Origin: Hysterangium stoloniferum
Taxonomy: Eukaryota; Basidiomycota; Agaricomycetes; Hysterangiales; Hysterangiaceae
Length of the DNA: 64,000 nucleotides
Assembly (NCBI GenBank): GCA_015178975.1
Contig: WHVD01000015.1
Location: forward strand, 496,001-560,000
Direction: 5' to 3'
Part shown: one piece after another, positions 21,782 to 32,696 of the stretch
Layout of the letters: every line of letters begins with the position of its first letter
Position numbering within the stretch: position 1 is the stretch's first letter
The notes under the pieces: generated by a model
Seen by the model: the letters and a program-made list of their open reading frames with translations, nothing else
What the model was told of the DNA's origin: nothing
Databases searched by the model: none
Translations under genes and position numbers: made by a program

Positions 21782-23248
21782 GTATTGTAGCATACATGAA
21801 GAAGATTATATACTACAATGAGATAGATGACCAGAGGGCTGATCAAGAAGTGAAGGGTGAAATGGATCATGAGAAGTTGATGACAAGGTGGGGAGATTAA
21901 ATGTAATATTCTAAACAATATTAAAAGGGTCTGAGGTGGCAGGTGAGATGTGTAAAGGGGAATGGTAATGGGAGGGTGAGCAGGATGGGAATGGAATGGA
22001 AAACTAAAAGGTTAACTACTATAACCAAACAAGTATTGGGGGTGCCATAAGTAGTAATACATAGGGTGGGGGTTCTGACAGTGAGTTGATGGTGGGTTTT
22101 GGGCCTAAAACCGGTCACAGAGGTCCAAAGCAATGGGATTCTAACATCATGTCACATCCCTTTCATCATGGTCAAAGCCAAATGAACTACAGTGAGGGAC
22201 AAAACCCTTCCAATGATTTTTAGTTGTGCAAAGATCCTTGAATAACTCAAGAACCACTGTAGATACAGACCTGAAATTTGGGGGTTGGTTAGGTCTATAT
22301 GTTATCTATATGCCCTTAAAATATTATGACATAAGCATTAGTATTTCCCACACTATAAACAAAATGCTAATAAAATCACATTGGAAGGGTTTTGTCCCTG
22401 GTATAAAAAGAACACAAATCAAACGATCTAGTACTTGGTATAGCCTCTTTTGACCTTCAAAACAGCCTCAACCCTTCTAGGAATACTCTCTATCAAGTTC
22501 TGACAAGTAGAGGCAGGGATATTCTCCCACTCTGTCTGAACCCTCTCCCACAACTCATGAATACTCTTGGGTGCCACTTCATACTCTCCCAACCTCCTTT
22601 TGAGGTAATACCAGAGGTGTTCAATTGGATTAAGGTCAGCAGACTGAGGTGGCCATACCATGACCATAAATCCATTGTCTTTGAACCAATTAATGGCCTT
22701 TGTGCTCTTGTGTTTGGAGGATAACCAAAAACTTTAAAAGTTATTTATCCACTAAAGTATATATATTTATATTGTTTGTTGTAAAATTAATATTTAATCA
22801 AATTCAGCCTATCAGATAATATTCTGGAGAATAAGGAAATATTAATATTTATCTTGTATCTGACAAAAGTTAGTCAAACAAACATATATAGATTATCCTT
22901 TTGGGGATAAATTCCACAACATGGATTGGTTGGCCAGATAGTTCTGGTTAACTTTCTAAACCAAATAAATTTAAATTATATGAACTATATTTGAAAGTTT
23001 GCATAATATACAAGAGAATCCATCTTATCCAAAAGATTAAGTCATAACCCGAGTAATTTTGGTTAACTATAATGTTTGTGGACATTTTAAAAGTCATGGA
23101 GATACTAGAGAATGGATTTTATCCCAAAGATTAGGTAACAACCCAGATAATCTTGTATAACCATGACATTTGTGCATATTTTAAGGGAGTGTACAAGTCT
23201 TAAAGATGAAATTTTGGGTTAATGAAATATAAATCCCTAAAACATGTA

Positions 23249-24850
23249 CAGTGACTCACAAAACCTTTCCAATGTTTGGAGTTTTCATATTGGCAGACTG
23301 CTACCAGGGGAGAGAAAATAGCAAAACATTTCAAAAATTCACACTGGATAGTTAAACATGTATAGAATCATGGTCTAGAGTATTATTACATAATATGCAT
23401 TTTTGGGTATGCTACAAATAGTTTAGTCAGGCCTGCTCATTGGAAAGGTTTGTGGCTGATGATTTTGATACAATATATACTATATAAACTGGCCAAATCA
23501 CATGTCTTTGTTGATTCTATTCAATATGGTCACATGACTTGTTGATCTATAGTCAATTTTGATATTACTGTCTCTTCACATTGCCAGCAATCCATCATGC
23601 ACTCCCTCTCTCCTGCTCAACAACAATATATTATCTCTCTACTTGAAGCTGGCCATTCCACTCCATCCATTGCCTCAATCACTGGTTTTGGCATTGGTAC
23701 TATCTCCAGACTTCGCTCTAAGCACCTTCCTACCCTTCCCAAATCAACTGGAGGTCGTCCCAAGAAGCTCTCTGCTACCAACATCCATCATGCAGTCCAT
23801 CTAATCACATCTGGAAAGGCTGAAACTGCAGTGGACATAGCCCAGAAACTTCAGACCATCACCAACAACCCTATTTCAGCTGAGACAGTTTGGAGGAGCT
23901 TGAAGAAAGCAGGGATGAAAGCAGTTGTGAAGAAGAAGAAGCCACTTTTGTCCAAGAGATATATGAAGGGGAGGCTTGACTTTGCTTTGGCCCACCAGCA
24001 CTGGACTTTTGGAGGAGGGTTGTGTGGTCTGATGAGACTAAAATAAATTGCCTTGGCTCAGATAGGAGGAAATGGGCATGGAAAAAGACTAGGGAAGGCC
24101 TGAATGAGAGGCTTGTTCAAGGGACAGTGAAGTTTGGTGGAGGATCAGTCATGGTTTGGGGGTGCTTCATGTGGGAGGGTGTGGGATATGCCACCAGGAT
24201 TGAGGGTAGAATGGATGGGGAACTTTACAGGAGCATCTTGGATGAAGACCTCCAAAACAGCATCAGGTATTACCAGTTGGACCCTGCTAAAATCATCTTT
24301 CAGCAGGATAATGATCCAAAACATACCTGCAAAAAGGCAAAGGAATGGTTTGAAAATAATGGAATGACTGTCCTACCATGGCCTGCCCAATCCCCAGACC
24401 TCAATCCAATTGAGCATCTATGGGATTACTTGAAGAGAAAGCTGGGACAGTATGCCACTGCACCAAGTGGGATTCTGGAGTTGTGGGAGAGGATAGAGAA
24501 GGAGTGGGAAGATATACCAGCTTCTGAGTGTCAGAAGTTAATTGAAAGCATGCCAAGGAGGGTTGAGGCAGTCATAAAGGCCAAGGGAGGGTATACCAAG
24601 TATTAAAATATAGCATATATTGCATCATAATCATCAGCCACAAAACCTTTCCAATGAGCAGGCCTGACTAAACTATTTTTAGCATGCCCAAAACTACATA
24701 TTATGTAATAATATTCTAGGCCACGATTCTATACATGTTTAGCTATCTAGTGTGAATTTTTGATATTTTTTACTATTTTTTCTCCCCTGGTAGCAGTTTG
24801 CCAATATGCAAACTCCAAACATTGGAAAGGTTTGGTTTTGTGAGCCACTG
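23249..24850 (+). mobile_element. Tc1-A copy 2, innermost of a three-element nest
   Basis: A complete 1602-bp element, CAGTGACTCAC...GAGCCACTG, between TA dinucleotides (23247-23248, 24851-24852). It is nearly identical to copy 1 (1-1574) in the opposite orientation. It is inserted in element B. Confidence 0.94.
23597..24606 (+). pseudogene. Tc1-A transposase, copy 2, 7-bp deletion
   Basis: Opens at ATG 23597 with the same helix-turn-helix as copy 1. Near 24008 a 7-bp deletion relative to copy 1 shifts the frame. Coding resumes in another frame to 24606. This copy keeps the first catalytic Asp (WSDET), QQDNDPKHT and the Glu in LNPIEHLW, so all three catalytic residues survive on either side of the single lesion. 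Confidence 0.92.
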
Positions 24851-26019
24851 TAGTCATAGCCAGGAGAAATAGTCTCACTTAAAAATATGAGGAGTTTTTC
24901 ATAAAATTTTGTATATTCAATGAATTGTGACTATCCTCCTTTGGTATCATTGTCCTGCTGAAAGACCACATCTTCTGTGTTCTTGCTATAATACTCCACA
25001 GTTGCTTGAAGTTCATCTTCCAAAATGCTACCATAAAGGTCAGCATCCATTCTCCCATTAATCTTGGTGGAATATCCTGGGCCTTCCCACAACATACAGC
25101 TCCACAACATCAGATTTCCTCCCCCAAACCTGACCGTGCCCTTGACCAGCCTACCACTGAGCCTCTCTCCTGCCCTTTTCCACATCTAATTCCTCCCATA
25201 TGACCCCAAACAATTGATTTTTGTCTCATCTGACCAAACAACCCTCTTCCAATCATCCACAGTCCAGTCCTTGTGTGCCAGAGTAAAGTCTATCCTTGCC
25301 TTCCTATACCTCTTATTGAGTAAAGGCCTTTTTCTCTTCACCATAGCCCTCATTTCAGCCTTCTTGAATGCCCTATGAACAGTTCTAACTGAAATAGACT
25401 CTCCAGTCCTATCTTGAATGGTTTGGTGACCTCAGTGGCATTTTCAGCCTTTTGAGAAGTGATTTGTTGAAAATAATGAATATCTGAGGAGGAAAGCTTG
25501 CATAAACAGCCACCAGATGAGTTGGCAAGTGATGAGCAATGGGTAGAATGAATTCTGGATATAGTGGACAGATCCTGGCCAGTGATTTCAGAGATCTGAG
25601 GAGCAGACTTGCCCTTACTGAGAAAAGTGAGAATATGGCTAAGCTGAGAAGGAGTAAGAACCTTCATGGTGTAGAATGTTGAGCTATGGGGATGTTTTTG
25701 GATTGGAAAGTAAACAGATGTATATATATATAATTTTGACAGGTCAGATGATTTTTATTTGCACTTATTTGCATATAAACAATATGGTTATATGTTAATC
25801 ATGTGACAGGGACAAAACCCTTCCAATGCAGTTTAATTAGTATTTTATTTATAGTGTGGGAGATACTGATGCTTATGTAATAATACTTTAAGGGTAAATA
25901 GACAACATATAGACCTAACCACTCCCAAAATCGTAGGTCTGTAGCTACAGTGGTTCTTGAGTTATTCAAGAATCTTTGCACAACTAGAAATCATTGGAAG
26001 GGTTTTGTCCCTCACTGTA

Positions 26020-26249
26020 TACCCAACTTTGCTCTGTTGAACAAACTTCAAAATAGCCAACAAGCAAGTTGTATTTTTTTTCTCTTTGTTTTCTTACTAA
26101 AACCATGGGGTGAACAGAACATCAAAGCTAAAAAAAAGTAAACAGCTGCAAAAATACTTCCCAGAAGATCTACTCACAGCAATAGTGCACCAGAAGAGGT
26201 ACATATGATAACTATACTCTTTTTATAGTATGTTCCTTACTACACAATT
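26020..26249 (+). other. Interval upstream of the gag-only copia element; possible exon
   Basis: Contains a protein-like stretch (about 26120-26200) ending before GTACATATG, which could be a 5' splice site. The matching 3' splice site (ACACAATTACAG) is split by the copia insertion, whose target duplication is CAATT. It may be an exon of the degenerate gene that continues at 27685. Confidence 0.35.
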
Positions 26250-27679
26250 TGTTCGATGACAGCATAAGGAAAACGGACAAGGTTTATGTACGATGACTAA
26301 GCTACTGTAAAGTACGAAATAGCCGAGCGTAAAACGCATCAATGGCTTGCAATACAACATAATCTAACATGCCCACTTTGCAAGTCATTGAAGTGTGCAG
26401 TAAGACCATACACACGAAAAACGAGAAATAAACCAGTTTTAACACAAAATATTGCGCCCACTCGACGCAAAACCCATCCGAAAATTGACACGAAAAAAAC
26501 CCGCTGCGCCCACTAGATGCAGAATCTGCTCGAAATTTTTGAGAAACCCGCTGCGCCCACTAGACGCAATATTCGTCTGGTACATTTGGCGTCGAACCGA
26601 ACCTCAGAGCATCCTCGCTCTTAGAACATGTTCCCCCAACCTCCCAGATTACAAACAAATGCCGGACCTTGGAGCTCTACCCGCAACTCCTAGTCCACGC
26701 AATAATTTCAAGTGCATAAAATATAAGCACTCCCTGCACTATCAGTGGGGATCTCCTGGTTTTCGGTAGGTAATCCACTTGAAGACGAAACAACCGGCCT
26801 CGGCGCGGGACAAAAACGCGCAATGTGACCTTCGCCGTTGCATCTATAGCAATTCTTCGGCTGTCGCATATTTGGTGAGTCAACTTTCATTTTCATGGCA
26901 ATTTGACTCTCATTTTCTTTCCGCCCTTTTAGATGGCTTTCTTCTTCTACCAGCACCGCGGAAATTTCTTCGACTGTAAGTGATCCCACACGCTGCATAA
27001 GAGCAGTTGCTACCGCACCAAATTCCGGAGCCAAACAATAGATGAGGACATCCGGCACATCCTCATCACATAACTCGACTCCAATCGCTCGAAGCTGCGA
27101 AGCCAGAGTCAAAATGCCATGGACATATTCCATCACTGGATTTTTGACATTGTGCTGGTACATATAGAGCTGGCGTTTCAACGAAATCCGATTGGCCCGA
27201 TTATTTGCCTGATAGATTTTTGCAAGCACTTGCCATGCCTCTGGTCCAGTGGTGCAATCCCAAATATACGATTGTTGGCTTGACGCGATTGTCAATCCAA
27301 TTGCCGTGTAACCATCCTCCGAATGCTTTGCCCAATCCAAATACTCCTTGCTATTCTCATCCTTAGGTGCCTTTGTTCCACCATTAACAACACTCCATGA
27401 TCCAGCACGCCGCAAAACCATTGACAGTGAAAACTTCCATTCGTGGTAGTTATCACCCGAGAGTTTTGGGATACTCGCAAGTAAGGCGTTGATATTAGAC
27501 ATAAGATGATGAGATAGTATTAGTGTGACTTTTAAAGCAATGGGGTGGGGCCCATAACCTGTTCGATGACAGCGTAAGGAAAACGGACAAGGTTTATGTA
27601 CGATGACTAAGCTACTGTAAAGTACGAAATAGCCGAGCGTAAAACGCATCAATGGCTTGCAATACAACATAATCTAACA
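26250..27679 (-). mobile_element. Gag-only Ty1/copia-type element (TR-GAG-like), young
   Basis: 1430 bp with 120-bp LTRs (26250-26369, 27560-27679), 5-bp target duplication CAATT, and one mismatch between the LTRs. On the minus strand: LTR TGTTAGATT...TCGAACA, PBS GGTTATGGGCCC (27559-27548) directly after it, one gag gene, a purine stretch AAAGTGGGCA, then the second LTR. The PBS resembles the half-tRNA-iMet site of Drosophila copia. There is no protease, integrase or RT, so movement would need a helper element. Confidence 0.92.
26708..27502 (-). CDS. Copia-type Gag protein, intact (264 aa)
   Basis: The capsid-forming protein of the gag-only element and its only gene. The first ATG after the LTR and PBS is at 27502 (MSNINALLASIPKLSGDNYHEW). 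The open frame also reads upstream through the LTR, but that part lacks gag similarity. Features: the N-terminal copia gag opening with NYHEWKFSL, a UBN2-like central region (residues about 70-200), and a zinc knuckle CYRCNGEGHIARFC near residues 225-240. It has no stop or frameshift. After gag, 26450-26570 holds three GCGCCCACTNGANGC-like repeats in the 3' untranslated part. Confidence 0.88.
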   Translation of the reverse strand: MSNINALLASIPKLSGDNYHEWKFSLSMVLRRAGSWSVVNGGTKAPKDENSKEYLDWAKHSEDGYTAIGLTIASSQQSYIWDCTTGPEAWQVLAKIYQANNRANRISLKRQLYMYQHNVKNPVMEYVHGILTLASQLRAIGVELCDEDVPDVLIYCLAPEFGAVATALMQRVGSLTVEEISAVLVEEESHLKGRKENESQIAMKMKVDSPNMRQPKNCYRCNGEGHIARFCPAPRPVVSSSSGLPTENQEIPTDSAGSAYILCT

Positions 27680-27684
27680 CAATT

Positions 27685-29010
27685 ACAGGCTCCTTCTGGT
27701 ACAATCTCTGATGTATATGGTGATGATTTGGTTGAAGACTATGATGAGAGTAAGGATGAGAGTAAGGATGAAAGTGTAAGTGAGTATGAAGGTGAAGAGG
27801 AGGGTAGGTGTCTGGAGCTGGCAGATGGAGATGAGATTGATGAGGTTGCCAAATCAAAAGCCATGATTTCCCATCTTTCTCAGCAGCTGAAGGCAACTCA
27901 AGCTGCTAGGGTTGACCAGTTTGGGCTGGACAATAAGTTAAAGGTTAGGTTAAATTTTCTTTTTTTATTGTCACTTACAGATTTTATCATAGAGAGTCAT
28001 CTCTCAATCTTTTGATGTTAGAGAGAAACACACACAAAAAAAAGCATAAATGAAGTATTTTAAAGCTGCCAGACACTGCAAAGCTCCATGATAATATTAA
28101 AAAATATGTTTAATTTTATTTCTTTGTATATAAATAACTGTCAGCACAGGAGCAACATGCACACAGCAAGTTCTGTATTGTCTCATTCTCCAGGGCTTAA
28201 CACCACTTCCATCTCTAACTATCTATCACTCAGCCCCACTTGTCATATTCCCTCTAGTATTAAATCAATTCAGCAGGCATCTAGTGATAGCAGCATTGCT
28301 ACAACCATCCCTGCATCTCTGCCCAGTGCCCCCCCTCCAACAGGGTTGAAGCCTGGTGCACCACCAAATAAGCTACAGTCTTATACACCAAGACATCAAA
28401 AGGGCATTTACATAATCAAAGTGCTATATTAACCTGTTTATTGCAACCCAAGATGTATTTCCTGATTATGTCAAGACACATTGCTTTGCATTAAACACAA
28501 TCAGTCTTGCTGCAAATGACCTTGGGATGAATATCCCTGATATACCTGATAATGAGCTGTTGGTAGGTACATCTAAATTTGTATATTCTAGCTAATACAT
28601 TTTTAAGTTTGAAATCATTTCCCAAATGCTCGTGGCCACTGGAAAACATATTCACATGCTCATATTCACAAAAACTATGTACAAGCTCACAGGGTCAACA
28701 CAAGATGTAGTCACACATGTAAATTTCTTATTGCAAGACCATCAGTACATATATCTATGGAAAACTTCAAGTTGATGAATACATAGAGGAGGTATGTCAT
28801 TTATTCTTATATTCCTATTATTTTTTCTAATTGAGCTATCTACTACTTACAGGTCAAATGTCTGAAAGCTTTCCATCATCCTCATATAACCACCCTCATC
28901 CACCAAGTTGGCTTTGTTGCCAAAGATATGTAGCCCTGCAAGGCTCTCTAGTGGTGCACTTTCCCCTGTTCCTTTGGAGATGATTGCAATTGCCTCCCTG
29001 GCAGTATGCT
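27685..29010 (+). pseudogene. Degenerate multi-exon gene, possibly DUF6532-like
   Basis: Protein-like pieces separated by intron-like GT...AG breaks. They are an acidic Ser/Glu-rich segment (27720-27945); a Ser/Pro-rich segment (28155-28390); a segment reading ATQDVFPDYVKTHCFAL (about 28440-28560); EEVKCLKAFHHPHITTLIH across an apparent intron (28800-28850); and a stop soon after. The last pieces resemble the conserved block of basidiomycete DUF6532 proteins as I remember them. Stops and frame changes indicate decay. Function unknown. Confidence 0.4.
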
Positions 29011-29099
29011 TTTTATTTTATTTTATTTTATTTTATTTATTGTTTATTTGTTGCCCTGACTAACCTAGATATTCAATTCACTGTCTGAACTTAGGACAT

Positions 29100-29814
29100 C
29101 CAGCCAACATGTCAACATGTCAACATTAATATGCCCTCCAACATCCCACTATCAGTACCCCCACTCACAGTATCACTGCTTGCAGTGCCCCTGACATTTG
29201 TTTCTTTGCTGTCTAGCCCCTTAGCCTTCCATCCCATTTGCTCCCCTATCACCATTTCCATGTATACATCCCATTTACCACCTCATACCTTTTTAGAATT
29301 ACTTTGTTGTATTGTATTTAGTCTCATTTGGATCCCTGTTCCTTCCCTTACTTCTTTTTAACTCATCATCACTCTCATTTCTCTGATCAGCCCTCCAATC
29401 ATCCATCTCACTGTAGTATAAAGTTCTTTCCATGTATGCTATAGTTCTCCAGTTCAAATATCAACTTAGATTACCCCCTTCTAGTTCTCAGTCCTATTAC
29501 TCCTGTTCTAATACCTTCGAAGGTGTCTTCAGCAAGCCACAACCCCTTATCTTACAACTCTTAGTAATTCAGCCTTCTGGTCAATTGAGCTGTGTTGATC
29601 TTTATTCCTATCATACTATCTGCTCTGTTTGAAATACCAGAGCACCCTAACAGTTCGTGCAACACATAAGTTGAAGCCAAGCTCCACTACATTTACAGAG
29701 TCAGACCTCCTGACTAGTACAATCTCTATCATCAGCCTCCCTGATTTACTTAGTTACCATCATTGGCCCCCCTACTTAGAGCCTCCTCTCCCTGTTTGCT
29801 TAGATCTTAACACT
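29100..29814 (+). repeat. LTR-D fragment, plus orientation
   Basis: The 3' two-thirds matches the reverse complement of 20069-20450 (for example ATACCAGAGCACCCTAACAG and the end TTAGATCTTAACA at about 29814). The shared LTR motif is at 29659-29682. The left boundary is unclear. Confidence 0.65.
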
Positions 29815-30188
29815 CACTAATACTCTTGAAGATCATGTCAGCCAGCCACAACCTTACCCTCATAACCCTCAGCAGTTTGGCCTTCCAGTTTATTCAGTTA
29901 GGTGTCACCTTTAGTCTAAAATCATACTACTTGCTCTTCTGAAATACCAGAGCAGTCTAACAGTTTGTGCAAGGGTGCAACACATAAGTTGAAGCCAAGC
30001 TCCACTTGTTTTGTAGGACCGGATCTCCCAGTCAAGTACAAAATACCTATTGGCTCTCCAACATCACTCCCCTTTCACCCTTAAACTTTAGACCTTAACA
30101 TAGAGCCCAATTGATGAGTCATACTGTAAAAGAGAGTGAAGGACTTGTAGGGTGGGATCCAGGACCTGGCAGGTTTTCCAGTCCTAAC
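29815..30188. repeat. Second LTR-D-like end and a short inverted LTR fragment
   Basis: 29830-30075 repeats the LTR-D 3' portion (CAGAGCAGTCTAACAG..., motif at 29971-30000, end ACCTTAACA), in tandem with the preceding copy. 30089-30188 is a minus-oriented LTR-C-like start (reverse complement begins TGTTAGGACTGGAAAACC). Confidence 0.55.
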
Positions 30189-32696
30189 ACTAATTTAGCA
30201 TCACTCATCTTAATCCTTCTTCTTTGATTGCAACAGTGCAACTTCAATACTCTTAGATCCAGAGAGATGGTAGACATTTTGGTTTTCATAGGATTTTATT
30301 ATAAGCGGCTATATACCAAGTAACTTAAGTCACGGTCGGTCTTGTGGACACTGTTAAAAGGAGAGGTCTACGGATAGTTTATTAGACCTGTGAGTAAATG
30401 GTTGAAATTCGAAATAAACATGTTTGGAGACATAGGATTCCAAAAAGGCCCAGCCAAGCAAGTTCCCTATCACCTAAACAGTATGAGTTTTCAGCTCAGC
30501 CCCTTTCGATAACGTCAAGGCGGAGACCCACAATTGGGCCGAGACTACGTAAATACACCAAATGGGGAAAAATCAATAGAACCAGCACGGCCAATTATTT
30601 CTTATTAAATGTCCTTACGATAAAGTGACGGACGGCAGAGGAGTATCCGTTCGGGAGCTGTCAGGAGTGAGCGAAGTTTAAGAACACGAGTTGCCATACT
30701 GGTCTAGAGCTGTAGCCCAGGCCTCTGGAGTGCTCGAATTTCACTTGGTTTCTAGGTGAGGTAGTAGCATTTGCAGCCATACTTGGGGACATCAGGGGAT
30801 CATGATTCTTGTCCCTGGGGATATCTGTGGGGCCTAAGCGCTTTCCGCACCGCAGAAACAGCAACAGCAAGATTTTCCCCGTGGAAGTAGTGTCTATCAT
30901 TTCCTCCTAGATGATACATATTATATCAAAGCGTTGTGCGCTGCTAATAGGTGAGTTGTCTTTTGGTGAGCGCCCCCAGGCTGTCACTGCAACGATAAAG
31001 CAAAAGCTATCTAGCCGACAGACTCGCTGGATGTATATACGGCTTAAATCCGTGTTCAAGTCAAGGGAAAGTGATATTTTTGTTCACTGTTTAGCAGTCG
31101 AAAATAGTAACGAGTGCACTTGACAAGGAAAACGTTATGTAATGGGAACTATCCTTCACATTGAGATACATACCGTAGTACCCTATGCCACAAATAATGA
31201 TGGCGCTCTCATTCGCATATGCAGTTATAATTAGCGTATTATAACAGGCTGATGGAATTTATTTTGAGCTGCAACCCCGCATTTCAACGCGACTTGTGGC
31301 TGTGATAATCCATGGGACTACTGACTGAATCAAGTTTTGATAGCCACGAGAGACTAGCGTAGGCATGTGATTCGAGGTGGACATCTTTACTCACCTTATA
31401 TATATATCAGCAGTACTCGTGTCGGACGTGATAAGGACAAGAGTGCAAACTAAAAGTTCGTGTAAGAAATACGCTCAGTCGACACAAATAGTGACTCGAC
31501 TGAGGTATAGGTATTGAAACGTCTGAGACTAAATAGTAAAATGTCTAAATTACGTAGAGATGATGGTAGTAAGCCGTGGTATATTTGACAGGGGATAATG
31601 CGGCTTGGTATAACCGTGTACGGTGTGGTATATCCGGATACGGTGTGAGGCAGCCGTTTGTTCAACGCTGGTAAGTCAGAGTGCAAGAGCCTAAAATTCA
31701 ACAGTTCGATTGCATAGTCGCAACACCAAAAAAGAGGAATTGGTATAGAAAGTCCTGGGAACTGGTAGAACATCGTCTTAATATGATACGGAGTGGGACT
31801 GTCGCGGTGAGTGATCGGTGGGTCGTGGCGTGGATTTTCAGGGGTGTTTCCTTCATCACTATATCTAAATTGTCGCTGGCAGTGTGTTTACCTTTACAAT
31901 TCTTCAGCAGACGCACTTCGTAAACAGCCTAGAAGTGGGGATGCGTGAACGAAAATATCGCACGTGTATCAATACCGAGTAAGGATGGCAAGATTTAAGT
32001 TGGTCCATGTTACTAGTTAGCTAGCGGTTATAACAACAAGTAGCATTTGAGGTCTTGTAAGTCAGTGGAAGTGCATCGATGAACTTTCTCCTGGCTAAAG
32101 GAGAACAGCAATTAGAGGATATCCACAGCCAGGGCTGATGAAGACAATAGATAGGGTTTAGAGAGATATCGTCAACTACGAAGCGTAGATGAAAACCCCG
32201 GCTCAATTTTTGAATGTGAGCAATTTCTAACAATGCAATAGCGCAAATACACTCGAATGCCCAAAAGCGTTCAAAGGTGGCTTATATCTCGAACGAACGC
32301 CCCGGTATGGGTAAGACGCTGAAACAAGTCATAAAGCTTAGAGTGATCCTATCTTGTGATACGAGCGAAATATTCGAGGTCTCTTATTAAAAAGGCAGAC
32401 TATGAAAAGTACGTGGACAGTAACTTACCGAAAAGAAAAACCAGGATCATGTCATTTTGGTGTCGACATAGCGACAGAAAGCAGCCTGTACACCGGAAGT
32501 CGGGACTCATTAAGATTGCATCAATCGATAAGTTAAAAATGGAAGAATAGAATTCTTCATCGTGTTACTGCGAGCCTAGAATGCTAGTTTCACTTGTGTA
32601 AGTAGGACAATTTGAACCCACGGCCGCATACCGCGAGATTCAGTCCAGAGAATGATATCAAGTAGTCAAATTTTGTTACTTCCTCGCAAGACAAAA
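30189..32696. other. 2.5-kb interval with no recognised gene or repeat
   Basis: Composition is more balanced than in the flanking transposons. Short open frames are scattered on both strands without motifs, splice pattern or similarity to anything else in the window. It marks the border between the repeat block and the gene island. Confidence 0.5.

Larger units (their letters stand above)
17729..22146 (-). mobile_element. Gypsy-D: gutted chromodomain gypsy element, minus orientation
   Basis: Right-hand end: LTR-D 5' copy (20069-22146), self-priming PBS, and protease. Left-hand end: integrase C-terminus, chromodomain, a polypurine-like tract (AATGGGGGTA on the minus strand, 17827-17836), and the first about 96 bp of a 3' LTR (TGTTAGGATCC from 17824). 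The 3' LTR is truncated where the TPR fragment begins. Gag, most of the protease, RT and RNase H are absent. Three later elements lie inside: a solo LTR-B, a solo LTR-C and element B. Confidence 0.82.
20069..22146 (-). repeat. Gypsy-D 5' LTR (LTR-D), interrupted by LTR-C copy 4
   Basis: Plus-strand ends TGTTAAGATC...TTCTAACA. The net length without the insertion is about 742 bp. The shared LTR motif is at 20200-20230 in a diverged form. A homologous LTR-D end in the plus orientation is present near 29.6-29.8 kb. Confidence 0.82.
22716..24939. mobile_element. Element B copy 2, interrupted by Tc1-A copy 2
   Basis: GGAGGATAACC...CTATCCTCC with target duplication TTT (22713-22715, 24940-24942). 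The net length is about 620 bp. It shares both ends and the internal ACTAAAGTATATATATTTAT tract with copy 1, but is somewhat longer. Confidence 0.85.
22428..25667 (-). pseudogene. Tc1-B transposase, split and frameshifted
   Basis: The N-terminal helix-turn-helix segment lies at 25667-25350 (MKVLTPSQLSHILTFLSKGK start). The middle catalytic part at 25185-24931 ends QQDND. Element B is inserted immediately after that Asp. The C-terminal part at 22667-22428 contains QSADLNPIEHLW. The junction restores as QDNDTKHKS, showing where the insertion went in. A frameshift near 25420 separates the first two parts. Confidence 0.88.
22190..26017 (-). mobile_element. Tc1/mariner transposon Tc1-B, split by element B
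   Basis: Ends CAGTGAGGGACAAAACCC...CCCTCACTG, flanked by TA (22188-22189, 26018-26019). Without the inserted element B it is about 1.6 kb. The terminal inverted repeats are about 205 bp. As in Tc1-A, the outer motif is repeated in inverted orientation at the inner edge of each end (around 22380-22400 and 25808-25828). Its transposase is a different but related DD34E protein. Confidence 0.92.

Noticed and set aside
27503..27670. N-terminal extension of the gag-only element's ORF into the LTR
   Set aside because: The extra 56 codons cover the LTR and PBS and lack gag similarity. The first ATG after the PBS gives a normal copia Gag start.
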